Positions 36,111-47,949 of a DNA stretch of 64,000 nt are shown one piece after another. Each line of letters starts with the position of its first letter. The stretch's first letter is position 1. The notes under the pieces are model-generated. The model saw nothing but the letters and a program-made list of their open reading frames with translations, did not search any database and was not told the origin of the DNA. Location of the stretch: positions 435,178 through 499,177 of the forward strand of contig NW_003101682.1 in the NCBI RefSeq assembly GCF_000003855.2. The letters are read 5' to 3'. The stretch is from Blastomyces gilchristii SLH14081 (Eukaryota > Ascomycota > Eurotiomycetes > Onygenales > Ajellomycetaceae). The position numbers and the translations under genes are program-made.

Positions 36111-37648
36111 TGAACATGTGCCCATCAGGTAACTGTTATCAAGATGACGTCTGTAGTTGATTCTGTCCTTTTCCCTCCATTCCGGTTAAATTTATTCTTG
36201 CCTTCCTTTTTCACGTTGTTCTCTTTTCGGTATCAAGAGAGGACGAAGCCTAAGAGCCGGGAACATGGTGTACACGGCTTAAATCTAGGGCAAAAAGATA
36301 CCCATCCATATTTTAGAGGCCTGATGTTTATTTTTTTGGGCCTTTCGGTTTGCGATATTGAATTATGCCTGTCATTACCTCCTTATTTCTCAAAACCAAG
36401 TATATTGTGGGTGATGATGGGCTATGCGCAATGTTTCTCTCCTAAATGCTTTGTAGTTCCGGACACTAATAAATAAGAGAATGGGAGACTGGTTACCATC
36501 TCCGGCCATTTGTTTTTTAGTCCCTCCATTTGCTGCACACAGACTGTTTTGTGATTCCGATATCACCAGCTGTTACCGTAGTTTCACTTCGTTTTCGCAG
36601 AGGCTCATCGGGATATTGTGGCCTAGCTTGTTAATTGGCGCTGGCATTCCAATATTTTCCTTTTCCTGGGTTGCAGTCTACTTTTTCAGGCTCCCGTGGA
36701 GGAAATGATTCTGCTCGATACTGTCTGCCATAGACAACAAAAACAGTGCGTGGATCATTATCAACTCTGTAGCTTTTTAGAGAGTGTGTGCTAAATCCGA
36801 CCTCACGCATTGATTCCCTGCAGAATGCCCTGAAAATGGCTTCAATCGAAGCATGGGAACTAATTTCACGTCAGCATGTGAAGACGAGCTTGTAGGAGAA
36901 CAGCTCGCAGCAGCGCGGTGAATTAACCTTGACATTCCCATGACAGCCCCACGAGACTGCTGTATAATCATCATGTGCAACTTGGGAAAAAAAAAAAGTA
37001 AATATTCCTAGAACTAGATTTGTTGTGGTTGATACTTGACTGCGTAACTGGTTGAGGCGATGAAGCGCGCTCTTTGCCGTTTTTCAACATGCGCGTGCGA
37101 GAGTGACCCAACATTTGCATAAGTAAACAACCGCCCAAGGTTAGCAGGCAGGAGTTAAGGCTATGTGATAGGTGACCAGGTAGCTCCGAATTGCTGGGGA
37201 GGGACCTGGTATAAGGAGGTCATTGAAAGCCGGGGGGGTGCAACAACCAGAAATAAAAATAAATAACTTGGCGTGCTAGGGAGTTCATAAATTTTGGGCA
37301 TTATTGCCGAAGTGATAACACCGCAAGAGATCCGTATCCGGCTTTCATCGTTCCTTTTATTCCTACAGACTGGCAATTGTCGTCTATTTAATAGTTCCTA
37401 GTCGTAGATTCTCACCCGGTTGTGATTTTTTGCGTCTGAGGTTTGGCCGGCGCGCTGAACCTCGGCATCGGGACGGGGGGATTTGGGCGTGGGAAGCAAG
37501 CTGGTCTGTCGGCCACGGAACCGCCGCTGCAACACCAACACTCTGCTTCGCATCTACAGGTTTTCATCTGTCTTGATCGCACCAGCCGTGCTTATCTATG
37601 TTACGCCTTGTTGTTGAATTTACATGAACGTATGGTGAGGAAGACAGG
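36111..37648. other. Intergenic region between the peptidase relic and pex6
   Basis: About 1.5 kb with small unrelated frames only. The last part should contain the pex6 promoter. Nothing else recognised. Confidence 0.5.
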
Positions 37649-40600
37649 ATGGAGACAATTTCGCGGGGTTCTACGGACTTGAAGCGTCGCCGGCGGAGGG
37701 AAGGCCTTCGACGACGACAAGCGAACAAGAACGCCGTATCTGGGAGACTGGTGCTTGATCATCATGCACGAGGGGATGTTGGAACCCTTTCTGATGATTT
37801 AGCTACATATTTGTTTCCAGGGTCGAGTATCGAAGGTACGTCTACGCCTTGTGACTCTGATCATACCCTGGACCAAGCTCTTTGCGCAGGAAATATACTC
37901 TGAATGTAGACTGGATCACTTATACTGATCGTGTCATAGCTCTAGCGGAATCACAGGAAGTGCGATATATCGCCATATCTCCATGGTCACCGCATAATCT
38001 CCCGGTGGAGGATTTGCCGTGGACCTTTCTCCCGGTTCGCCTCCAGTCGCCCGCTAAATCCCAAGCTTCGCCAATATCCCATTCGACCGTCCATTTCCCA
38101 GCATTTGGTGGATCAATCCAGTCATTTGTTCAAGCACTCGAGACACTTGACCCAACTCGCAACTCTATATCGAGCCAACGAGCAATCGAAATTCATGTGC
38201 TGGACGTCGTCCCGCTTTATCTAGATACAATCTATGTGACGGTGGAGCGCCATCTGCTCAGCACAGTGGATGAGATTCAAAATAAGTTCGGTGGGGGCTT
38301 CGGTCCAGGAACACAGGGGATCAATGGCCTCTGGGCCAAGGGACGGAGCCCAGAGAACCTGATAAAAAAGTCTTCCAAAGAGACGAAGGAGGCTGCTGCT
38401 GAAAGAGAAGAGCGATTAATCGGTGTTATTCGTGAGGCGATTTCCGCACAAAGGATATTACATGCGGGGGATTTACTTCCTCTGCCGTTACCTTCACATC
38501 CTATCACATATGCACCACCCCCACCTGCCAGAATTTCTTTCTGCGAGCCTGTGTCTCAAGGCCTAGTCAAACCTACTACTCGAATCGTCCTTGTCCAAAC
38601 CAAATCGCAGCAACAGTCTCGTATATCTAAGGGTCTGCCATCTCCAGGCCAGGCGCTGTTAAAAGAGGTGGCAGAAGATGAAGCAGACGATACCTCAAAT
38701 GAACAGTTTTATTCGGCCGCGGAAGAGAAATCGAACGGCACAGATATGGAAAGTACATCACCACCTGACGAATCCGACACAGACACTTCTGCTCAGAGTT
38801 ACAGCGATGGTTCTGACGACTCCTTGGATGATATGATCTCGTTGGCAGCCCCCGAGCTGCCACAACAACCTTCAGGGACAATGTCCGCAATGACCTCTGC
38901 GACTCCGCGCCCAGGTGACAAGAGATTCGATGTCCATACCCCAGGGTCAATGCTCTCCAGCTTCACAAGCGCCACTGCGCGTACAGGAAGATATGCTGGG
39001 AAAACATTCCGAGCAGAAGGACTGATGGAGAGAATACCTAATGATATTTTGCACCCTAAGCCACGAGAGTCCGAAGATTCCGACTCCTTCGTTTACGTGG
39101 ATATTCACACACTTGCCAAAATCGGCTGTTTTTCAGGTGACTGGGTTAGGATCGAAGCTGCTGAGGAACCTCAGCTCAATATGCTATCTTCTCTAAAGTT
39201 TGATGGCCTGAACAGGCTTACGGAGAATGCTGCTGATGATATGACTTGGAGGGCTGTAAGGGTTTACGGTCTCCCAGGACTAACATCTCCAAGACCGCGA
39301 TATTCGAGACGATCAACCATATCGCAGATGCCATCCCATGGGCTTACTCCTACTGTGCTAGTGCCACCCATCCTGTTAAACAATCTAGAAAACCCCAAAT
39401 ACTTAAAACTTTCTCCGATATTGGTTCATGGGTCTCACCATTCGAGCTCAAGGCCTGGGATTGTACAATCAAAATCAAGTTCACCCAAAACACCGCCTGT
39501 TGCTAAAGAAGTTACCCTACTTAAAATTTCCACACCCCTTTCTATGGACAGGTCCCTCCAGCCAGTTCTCTTTGCTGGATTAAAACGCCATTTTGAATCA
39601 AAGCAACGGCTAGTGAAGAGCGGTGATCTCATTGGAATAAGCGTTGATGAAGGACTAGGAAAAACAATATTCTCCTCTACGAAGGGCCCTGAACCTGGTG
39701 AAGATGATGATGTGACGGCTCAGCTTGGTTTCTCTCCTGATTCGCAATCGAGACCCCAGAACGCATTGAGGAAGGTGGGCGTTGCATGGTTTCGTGTTAG
39801 CCAGGTTGTCTCTGCTCTTGTAGAAGGATTAGAAAACGGCTCTGAAGATGAGCGATGGGGGGGAGTGGCTGTCATTGATACTTCTTCGACAAGAATGGTA
39901 CAGGCCGGAAGTGTAATAAGTACCATACCCGGGACATTATATAATGGGTGGGAGTATTGGCTGGGTGTGAAGCCGCTGCCCAAAACGTGTAGTGATATAG
40001 GAAAGTCACGTTCCTTCGTCACAGAGCCTTCCACGATATTTGTCCCTGCAGTACAGAAACGCCTTCGGGAGCTTATTTCTGCATCTACAAGCCCTAGGGC
40101 AATCCAATTAGGCATGAAACCAGTTGTTATCCTACTTACTTCTACCCAGCGGGCCATTGGGAAATCAACGGTTGCTCGGCGTGCATGTGCCGAAGTTGGT
40201 ATTCACACATTTACGATCGATTCCTACGATATTCTGGCCGAAGGAGGAGCAAATGGGGGAGACGTGAAGACGGAGGCTTTCCTTAAAGCCAGGGCGGATA
40301 GGGCATTTACCTGTGGAGCAAACTCCACTGCTTTGCTAATCCAGCATATTGATGTCTTAACGGCTGATAGGATGGTTACAGCAATGAAGGAGATCGTGGC
40401 AGACGCGAGAGTTATCATCGCTACAACGACCGACGTTGAGAAAGTTTCCGAGGGCATTCGAAGCGTTTTCACCCATGAACTTGAAATGACAGCTCCAGAG
40501 GAAAAGGAAAGAGAAGGGATCCTGCGAAACGTGATCTATGACCAAGGCATCAAAGTTTCAGCTAACGTCGACTTGGCATCAGTCGCAGTGAAAACCGCCG

Positions 40601-42319
40601 CTCTCGTTGCGGGGGATCTTGTCGATGTCGTTGAGCGTGCTGTTGCTGTTAAAACTCTTCGTCTGCAAAAGTTAGCAGAGAGTGCTACAACTTCGGATGA
40701 AAGATTAAAGGTCACCGTGCGAGACATCCAAGCTGCAGGTGGAGATGCAGCTCGATGTGTGACAAAAGAGGATTTCGATGCCGCTGTGGACGCCGCCAGA
40801 AAGAATTTTGCAGACGCCATTGGTGCACCCAATATTCCGAACGTTGGCTGGGATGATGTTGGAGGCCTTACAAATGTCAAGGATGCTGTTATGGAGACCA
40901 TCCAACTCCCACTCGAACGACCAGAGCTCTTTGCGAAGGGCATGAAAAAGCGAAGTGGCATCTTGTTTTACGGACCCCCCGGAACCGGGAAGACTCTCCT
41001 CGCCAAAGCTATCGCTACAGAATTCTCTCTCAACTTCTTCTCAGTCAAGGGTCCCGAACTACTCAATATGTATATTGGAGAGTCTGAAGCAAACGTTCGA
41101 CGCGTCTTCCAGCGCGCCCGCGATGCCAGACCCTGTGTAGTGTTCTTCGATGAGTTGGACTCCGTCGCACCGAAGCGTGGAAACCAAGGAGATAGCGGTG
41201 GCGTCATGGATCGTATCGTCTCCCAGCTTCTCGCCGAACTCGACGGGATGAGCGGTGGAGACGAAAATGGCGGCGGGGTTTTCGTAATTGGAGCCACCAA
41301 TCGTCCTGATCTCCTGGATGCTGCACTTCTCCGACCAGGGCGATTCGATAAAATGCTTTATCTCGGTGTGTCGGATACACATGAGAAACAAGTTACTATT
41401 TTAGAAGCGCTCACGCGGAAATTCAACTTACATCCAGACCTTTCGCTACGGCGGATTGCTGAGCAGCTACCCTTTACGTACACGGGCGCTGATTTATATG
41501 CATTATGCTCTGACGCTATGCTCAAGGCCATCACACGCAAAGCTAGTGCTGTGGACGAGAAAATTAAAGAATTGCCCGGAGGACCAGTTACGACGGCTTA
41601 TTTCTTCGATCATTTGGCGACCCCTGAAGATATCGCAGTCATGGTGACGGAAGAAGATTTCATAGCGGCAAAGAGTGAACTTGTTGCCAGCGTTAGGTAT
41701 GTAATATTCCATTTCCCTGCCAGTTCGGTTTCTGGAACAAATGATGTTAACCATAATACCCGTCAACAGCGCCAAAGAGCTTGAACATTTCGAACGAGTT
41801 CGCCGCACCTTCGAATCAGTGGACGATGCAAAGAAACCAAGGCCAAGTATAACAGCTGGCCCAGAAACTTCCTCGCACGCTCCTTTGACAATAGGCGAAG
41901 CGGTCAATGGGCTTAAACCCGGGACACGTCTAGAGGACCCCACACTAGCAAACATTACAAACAACGCCAACAAATCAACCGCTTCCTCAATTTTACCTCA
42001 TCGAGCCAAACACGGCAATAAGGCCTCACGGAGCAAGGGCAAAAATAATGTTAGCGGGGCCAAGGGGAAGAGCGCCGTAGTGCCATCCTCTCTTGATCAA
42101 CATTCGGAGCCTGATGAGGATATGGAAAATGGCCTTGATAGCCCGGTTGGTAATGAGAATGTAGGGGATGTGAATGGAACAGCCGTACGCGGGTCGAAAG
42201 GGAAGGGCAAAGACACTGTTGTTGATGGTCTGGCAATGGCAACCAATGGTGATGAAGCAGAAGAGGACGAATATGTTATCCGGACGGACCACTTGGTCCG
42301 AAGTGATAAACCGTCGTGA
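37649..42319 (+). CDS. pex6: Peroxisomal AAA-ATPase Pex6
   Basis: Pex6 forms a hetero-hexamer with Pex1 that extracts ubiquitinated Pex5 from the peroxisome membrane for matrix-protein import. Exons 37649-37835, 37940-41696 and 41770-42319 give 1497 residues. The short first exon encodes LKRRRRREG and SGRLVLDHHARGDVG, the family N terminus; the ATG at 37649 is the only suitable start. The D1 ATPase near residue 797 is degenerate, with TQRAIGKS in place of a full Walker A and no acidic Walker B. D2 is intact: GWDDVGGL, Walker A GPPGTGKT near 1074, Walker B VVFFDELDSV near 1130, then GATNRPDLLDAALLRPGRFD near 1182. The C-terminal tail is long, charged and variable. This D1/D2 asymmetry is normal for Pex6. 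Confidence 0.97.
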
Positions 42320-42479
42320 TCGTGTTGCCCCTTGAGGCTTTTGGCGGATTGTAGCCGCTAATCCATAACCATCTGCGTGTATATATGTACTGATATTTCT
42401 TCTGGGTATAGTGTACAGATATATTTTGAAGTGCACATTGTTGAGGCCATTTTGTAGCGCATTTCCCTCGTGTTTTTGT

Positions 42480-43450
42480 CAACATGTGCATGCTGTAATT
42501 ATTGACATTAACACCTAGAATATGAGGACCAGTGAAAATGACATGAAAATGGACATCAGAAACAGCTAATAACTGTCTTTTCATCTGTAATTTTGAAGGG
42601 TGAGTCAGTGCTTCATCACTCATTGCTGAGTATCATCACTTTTTTGTACTCATCTAGCACTGTTAATCATCACCTTTCAGTCATGATGTTTCACATCTGC
42701 TCAACAGTCATTCATCTAGATTTCAATCTATCATAAAAATAACACTGAAAATGACTCTCTTTTACAGTCTCATCAGATGCTCTCTTTTTCATCTTATTCA
42801 ATCAGATGTCTATAAAATGTCTTTTCTTCTCTCTCTCATATTCTGTCAGTTTTCTTCTCATTCTTAGTTCTCACTTCTCAAGTCAATCTTTACAATCTTG
42901 TTATCTATGTTACAAGATTTCAATTTTATTCATTTATTCTGATTTTTCAGTATGATATCTGTGCTCATTCAGTTGACTCAGAATAATGAGTATCAAAACT
43001 GAATCAATCTCATTCTTTATAAGAAAACTCAAAATAGACTGAAACATTTTTATAGTCTTGAAGACCTTGCTATGTAGCTAGCATACTTTTCAAATCAATC
43101 AAGCTTTACTTAACATTACATCTTCACACAAAGAGAGCAAGCAATTATACAAAGATGAACCTGAGAAAATCAGGTGAGGTTCTGAATACTAGTAGAGAAT
43201 GAAAATAAATAACTATTAAATCAGATCTAGCAGACTGTGTATGAACAAAAGCTAAACAACTTAGAACAGATAAGCTGCAAGACAATAGACACAGTGCAAT
43301 GTTTACATACAGAGATGGCTCAGAACAGACTCAGATTGAACTTGAGATATTTAACTTCTTTTCTGAACACCTCAAATTTCATCTATCTCATCATGGCCTG
43401 AATAGCATATATTGATAGCCACTTTAGAAGCTTCACTATCAGCCTTGTTG
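42480..43450. repeat. AT-rich mutated repeat relic
   Basis: Shows the same TCA/TGA/TCT-rich texture as the relic at 26.6-27.4 kb and the transposon island. No terminal repeat or protein motif identified. Confidence 0.45.
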
Positions 43451-44603
43451 TAACATCAACCATGTCATTTCAAGCTTCAAAGTTCTCAATGATGCCTCTT
43501 TTGATGATGAGCTTAGCAATCACACACACAGCTCATCCTTGGCAATTCTCTGTGACAGCTTGCCAACTTGGTGCTTGAGGTGGGGATTTTTGTCCTGCAA
43601 CCTGTTTCACAATCCCAGCTTGCAGTTCAGTCACAATTGCTATGTTGTACAAGTTGAAGAATGATGTCAAGGTGGTGATGTCGACCGGGCTATCCCAAGC
43701 TGGTATGTCATGAATTCTGCATTGTCCTTGACTTGATACATACCATACCAGTCTGGTCTTCGCGGGCGACGAACAATGACCAATGGAGCGGTTCACCAGG
43801 AGCTTGTTCTTGATGTACAAGGGAAAGGAGGAGAGGTGACAACTCAGTGCTCTCTTGAAAGCCACCTTGAGGGGAAACCTCAGTCCATTGTTGCACACCC
43901 TTTCTCCTCCTAAACTGTCAACTGTTGACTTTACAGTACTCTGAGAAGCTGATCATCTTAACCGGAGTGTTAGAACTCAGATAGTCAGACATTTCCTAGA
44001 AAGCATAAGCATTCGCCCTAGAATACAAGGACTTGCACTGAAAGAAACTTACTTTATATGACTTGTGAGCTCTGAAGAAATTGATGTTCTGTTCTCTGCG
44101 AGTGACATTTGCAGGTTTGGTTTTTGAACTGAAGAACTGATGCTCAAAGCAAAGACCTCATTTTCCTTTATATTTATATATATATATCCGTTCGTGCTTT
44201 GCATAAGCGCTGGAAATGAGGAACAACCCTGGGAAATTGGCCTTTCGCCATCGACGGCTTGTCACATTGTATTCCCGACGGCTAGGTTTCAAGTGCCCCC
44301 ATTCGTAAATCATTGCAACCGATATATATTGATTCATAGAGACCAGCTAGTAAACGGGGTGGGGTGTAGGGAGGTCTTGGGAACCATTTATGGTGAATTA
44401 AGCGCCTAATGAGCCCGTCGCTAATATGTATTATCTCCAATCCCAACTGTCAGCTGCCAGCCATACAATGGTTTTTCAGTGTAAAAGCAAAACTCCACAT
44501 AATAATAAAACCTCTAGTTAGTTATATATGATTTAGTGCGTCTTGGCTTTCAGCTATGAGCTCCAACCCCACAGATCTCTCAACATATGGAATCCTCATC
44601 CTC

Positions 44604-44673
44604 AGGTGTATAGAGCCCCCTCCCTAGGTATAGAGGCCCTCGGGTATAGAGTCCCCCAGGTATAGAGCCCTCC
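44604..44673. repeat. Four-copy minisatellite, unit AGGTATAGAGCCCTCCC-like
   Basis: Four imperfect units of about 16-18 bp share the core GTATAGAG followed by a C-rich end. It lies between the AT-rich relic and the secreted-protein gene. Confidence 0.8.
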
Positions 44674-44988
44674 CATGTACAACCTCCAATGAGGAGATCT
44701 TGAGTGCTAATGCAATCAGCATCATGATGTATGCTCATTGAAACACTAGTATAAAATACTCATCTGACCCATTTGTCACTGGAGGCTGCCGTAATAGGCT
44801 GCCGTAGATCTACAACTAGTCCGACTAGGGCATCTACGTAGCGTAGGTAAATGCATCAATTTCAAACGCGAAAGGGAGGTGTGAGCTTATAATGCTTCTT
44901 AGGTACTATCTAAATAACATGGAAATATATACTCTCCCCTATAAAGAATGTAACTGGCATATAGCCAGAGCCTACCTCACAAACATAA

Positions 44989-47949
44989 TCACCAGCCAGT
45001 GCGTTTAGTTTGAGGGCACAAGTCCTTCCGGTATTCCCCATCGTCCCGTATCCGCTGAAGCTCTTCCTTAAATCCAGGTGGTAACTCATCCATTCCGATA
45101 GGGTCTTCTAGCAAGAATTTTGCATAAGTCTGCAGCTGGTCCCGAGTCCACTTGATGGCGGCGTCGTGGAACTGTTGGTAGAAATCCTTGTGGACTTGTT
45201 GGAAGGAGATGCCGGCTTCCTTCATTTTATTGTCCTTGTCCGCGATTCCCCTAATCAAGCTGTGAGTATACGACGGATGCTGGAGTGGAAGGAAAAATGA
45301 TTAAAGCTCGGGAAAAGGTCTCTTACAGGACTTCTTCAATCCCTAGGATGGACTTTTTCAAAGCCTCCTGAGCAGCGGAGTGTGCGAAGTACTTGCATGT
45401 GGCGGAGATGCGAGCTAGTTCGCACACAAATCTACCATGGTTGTTGATCACCTTTCTTCGACCTTCCACACCGTCACGGCCTGCGATAAGGTTTTTCTCC
45501 GCAAACATCTGTGAAGATATCAGTTGGCTGTGCTATTTCCCAGTGGTGAAAAAATCATTTGGTTTAACTCACCAGGTATTTCAGATTGTTGAGCCTTTGC
45601 TGGATAATGGCCATGCGGGGTTCGTACGCAGTGTTTACAGTGCCCAAATGCTGCGCCAATGCCTCCACATAACTTGCTTTCGCGGGTGCTCCGCCCGGCG
45701 CAGGGTACGTTGGGTTCAACTTATCCCAAAACCTCACAACAGCAGCATGACAAGGTCCGTTCACGGAGCCAGTTAGTTTCTTTTGGAGGAAATCCAGATA
45801 GTCTCGGACCCAGTTGGCCTCATACACATGTTCGGCTGTGTTGCATGTACGTCAGCTTACCAAACTTGTCAAGTATTTTTGGAAGATCAGAGGCACTGCC
45901 ACTTACAGGCCCATTTCTCTTGGTCAAGTAACCCAGTCTGATCCACAATGGCGCGTTGTTCGAGAGGCACAGTGATCACACTGATATTTGCATTTGGCCA
46001 GCAGTCCTCTGAAGCTTCACCACATGGGATGTCTGGCACGAAAATCGGCACGCGGGTATCTTTTGATAAGTCTACTGGACTTGGATATTTCAGAATTTGA
46101 ACGGTCTTCTTCTTATCACACTTCATCGGAATGGGATTCCTTCCGGTGTCTGGATCTTGGCGTCGAGATACTGGGGGAGAAAGAGTTCCGGGAATCCGTG
46201 CTCTTCGTCCTCGGACGTAATGGCCTGGGTGATTATCGTCGTCCTCGTCGTCCTCTTCCTTCTTACCGCCGAGGCAATACCCTGGAGCTACATCATCGAA
46301 GCCGAGACATAGTTGGGGGAAAACGAAAATATCTGGCTTCTCGAAGATATCTACGTTGAAGAGAGTTTTCCTCTTGCCGTCGATTTCTCGCCAGCCTTCC
46401 AGATCTAGATCGGCCCCTACCATAACATCAAGTTTGATTCCAAAAATATTGGCCTTGTTGGGGCAGAAACCAGCGGTATCTTGAACACATGTTAGCTAAT
46501 CTAGGATATCAGTCAAAATAGAAGGAGAAGAATTACCAAAACCAGCGCCTAGTGTGGCAGTCACCTTCGGGACCTTCAGGGCAAGATCAACGCCAAATCC
46601 GTTGTCGTCTTTATAGCTCTCGTTAGCCTAGGTTCGTATTAGATGGGGATGAAGGGATCTTACCGAGAACTGTAATGCTAACTGATAATGCGACCTCGGT
46701 GTAAACTGATGCCTCCGCATCAACTTGAGCTTGCACTCGAAGTGGTTGTGTTTCAACAACCGGAGCCCATCCAGAAACCTGCACGGAATTTTTGGATAAA
46801 AGATCTAGTTTTGCGATAGCACTATCAGGAATACGGGCGGAAATTCCAGCTGTTGCGGAAGCAGTTCCTGAGATATAGCTGATCTCATACCCGGCATTCA
46901 GTTGAATTCGAGGACCAAACTCGAAGATACCAGGGATGTTCCATCCTGAGATGGGAATTTCCACCAATTTGATCTCCTGAGAAGGTTTAACGAAACGGCG
47001 GAAGTCGAGATGAGCATCAAATAGCAACTCTAGCTCAAGGTTTACCCCAACTCCCTCGGGTTTGACGGAAATTTCAAACTTGTCGATATCAAAGCCGGTC
47101 CAACCCAGGCTGGCTTCAACATGGCCAGCGAACACCAAAGCACCTTGGGTGCCACAGGAATTGCAATTGGCAGTAAGGTTACCCTTGAGCGGGCCCTTGT
47201 TAACTTCCCAGCCGAAAATTCGAGTTGGCAGCGTCGCTCCAATACCAAGTCTGAATTTCTCATTAAGATCTGGAATAATATCGCGCTTGACAAGGCCTTT
47301 CGATCCAAGAATCACTTCGCCGAAGTCCAAGGTATAAGTCTGCATTACCTTTTTCCATGTGCTCTTGGTAGCTTCAAGACGAACTCTTTGGTTTTTGTCA
47401 TCAAATATGACACGACGGGCTATCCACGGATTTTGTTCTCTGTCTTTTCCACATTTCTTGGAGTTAGGGATTACAACAAAAGTGTTCATATCGTTGAAGT
47501 TAACCCAGTCCCAGTAAATCTTGACAGCAGCATAGACGAAGGGATGAATGAATTTGAAGGACATGTCCTTAGCATTGCAGCTGGCGGACTGAATAAGAAA
47601 GTCAATTTTATCCAAGGAAATGATACGCTCGGATGCCTTGGACAAAGACACCAAACTGACGACCACGGCCTTCGATCCCGGTTCTTCAGAGATGTATTAG
47701 CAGAGCCTAAGAAAGAGAGGTGAAAGCGAGTAACCTACTATCAGTTGAAGCCCAAAAGAATTCCTCCTTGTCGACAGGTTTGATTGCCGCTACTGCGGCA
47801 GCTTGAACGACCTCCCTGGTTGAGAGGTTTGGTTCCGAGGTGCCGTCCCATAGGGAGCGAGGGATAGGTTGTAATTCCGGCCTAGGAATTGCACCCGTGA
47901 GTTGCACCAATAGCCACAAGGTGGCAATGATGCGCGGGAAGTGTGCCAT
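44989..47949 (-). CDS. Large secreted protein of unknown function (DUF7029/DUF7223-like)
   Basis: Seven exons, my model: 47949-47739, 47683-46664, 46608-46537, 46479-45907, 45835-45573, 45508-45327 and 45259-44989, giving 863 residues. Residues 1-20 are a signal peptide (MAHFPRIIATLWLLVQLTGA). Residues ~90-200 resemble DUF7029, with DFLIQSASC, YWDWVNFNDMNTFVVI and a Trp-Thr-Leu-rich strand pattern. A DUF7223-like beta-rich region follows, with NCNSCGTQGALVFAGHVEASL. A cysteine-containing linker has an acidic patch (KKEEDDEDDDNHPG) and the C-terminal ~250 residues are helical. The family names are from memory. Introns 1, 2 and 3 seem to end in AAG, which phase and branch sites support; the exon 3 start is the least certain. 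Probably cell-wall or extracellular; function unknown. Confidence 0.75.

Larger units (their letters stand above)
42320..44988. other. Intergenic region with AT-rich relic
   Basis: After the pex6 3' flank, composition becomes AT-rich and TCA/TGA-rich (about 42480-43450). It then returns to mixed sequence holding a 121-codon minus frame (43533-43898) of unknown nature, possibly transposon debris. A four-copy minisatellite lies at 44604-44673. No supported gene. Confidence 0.5.
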
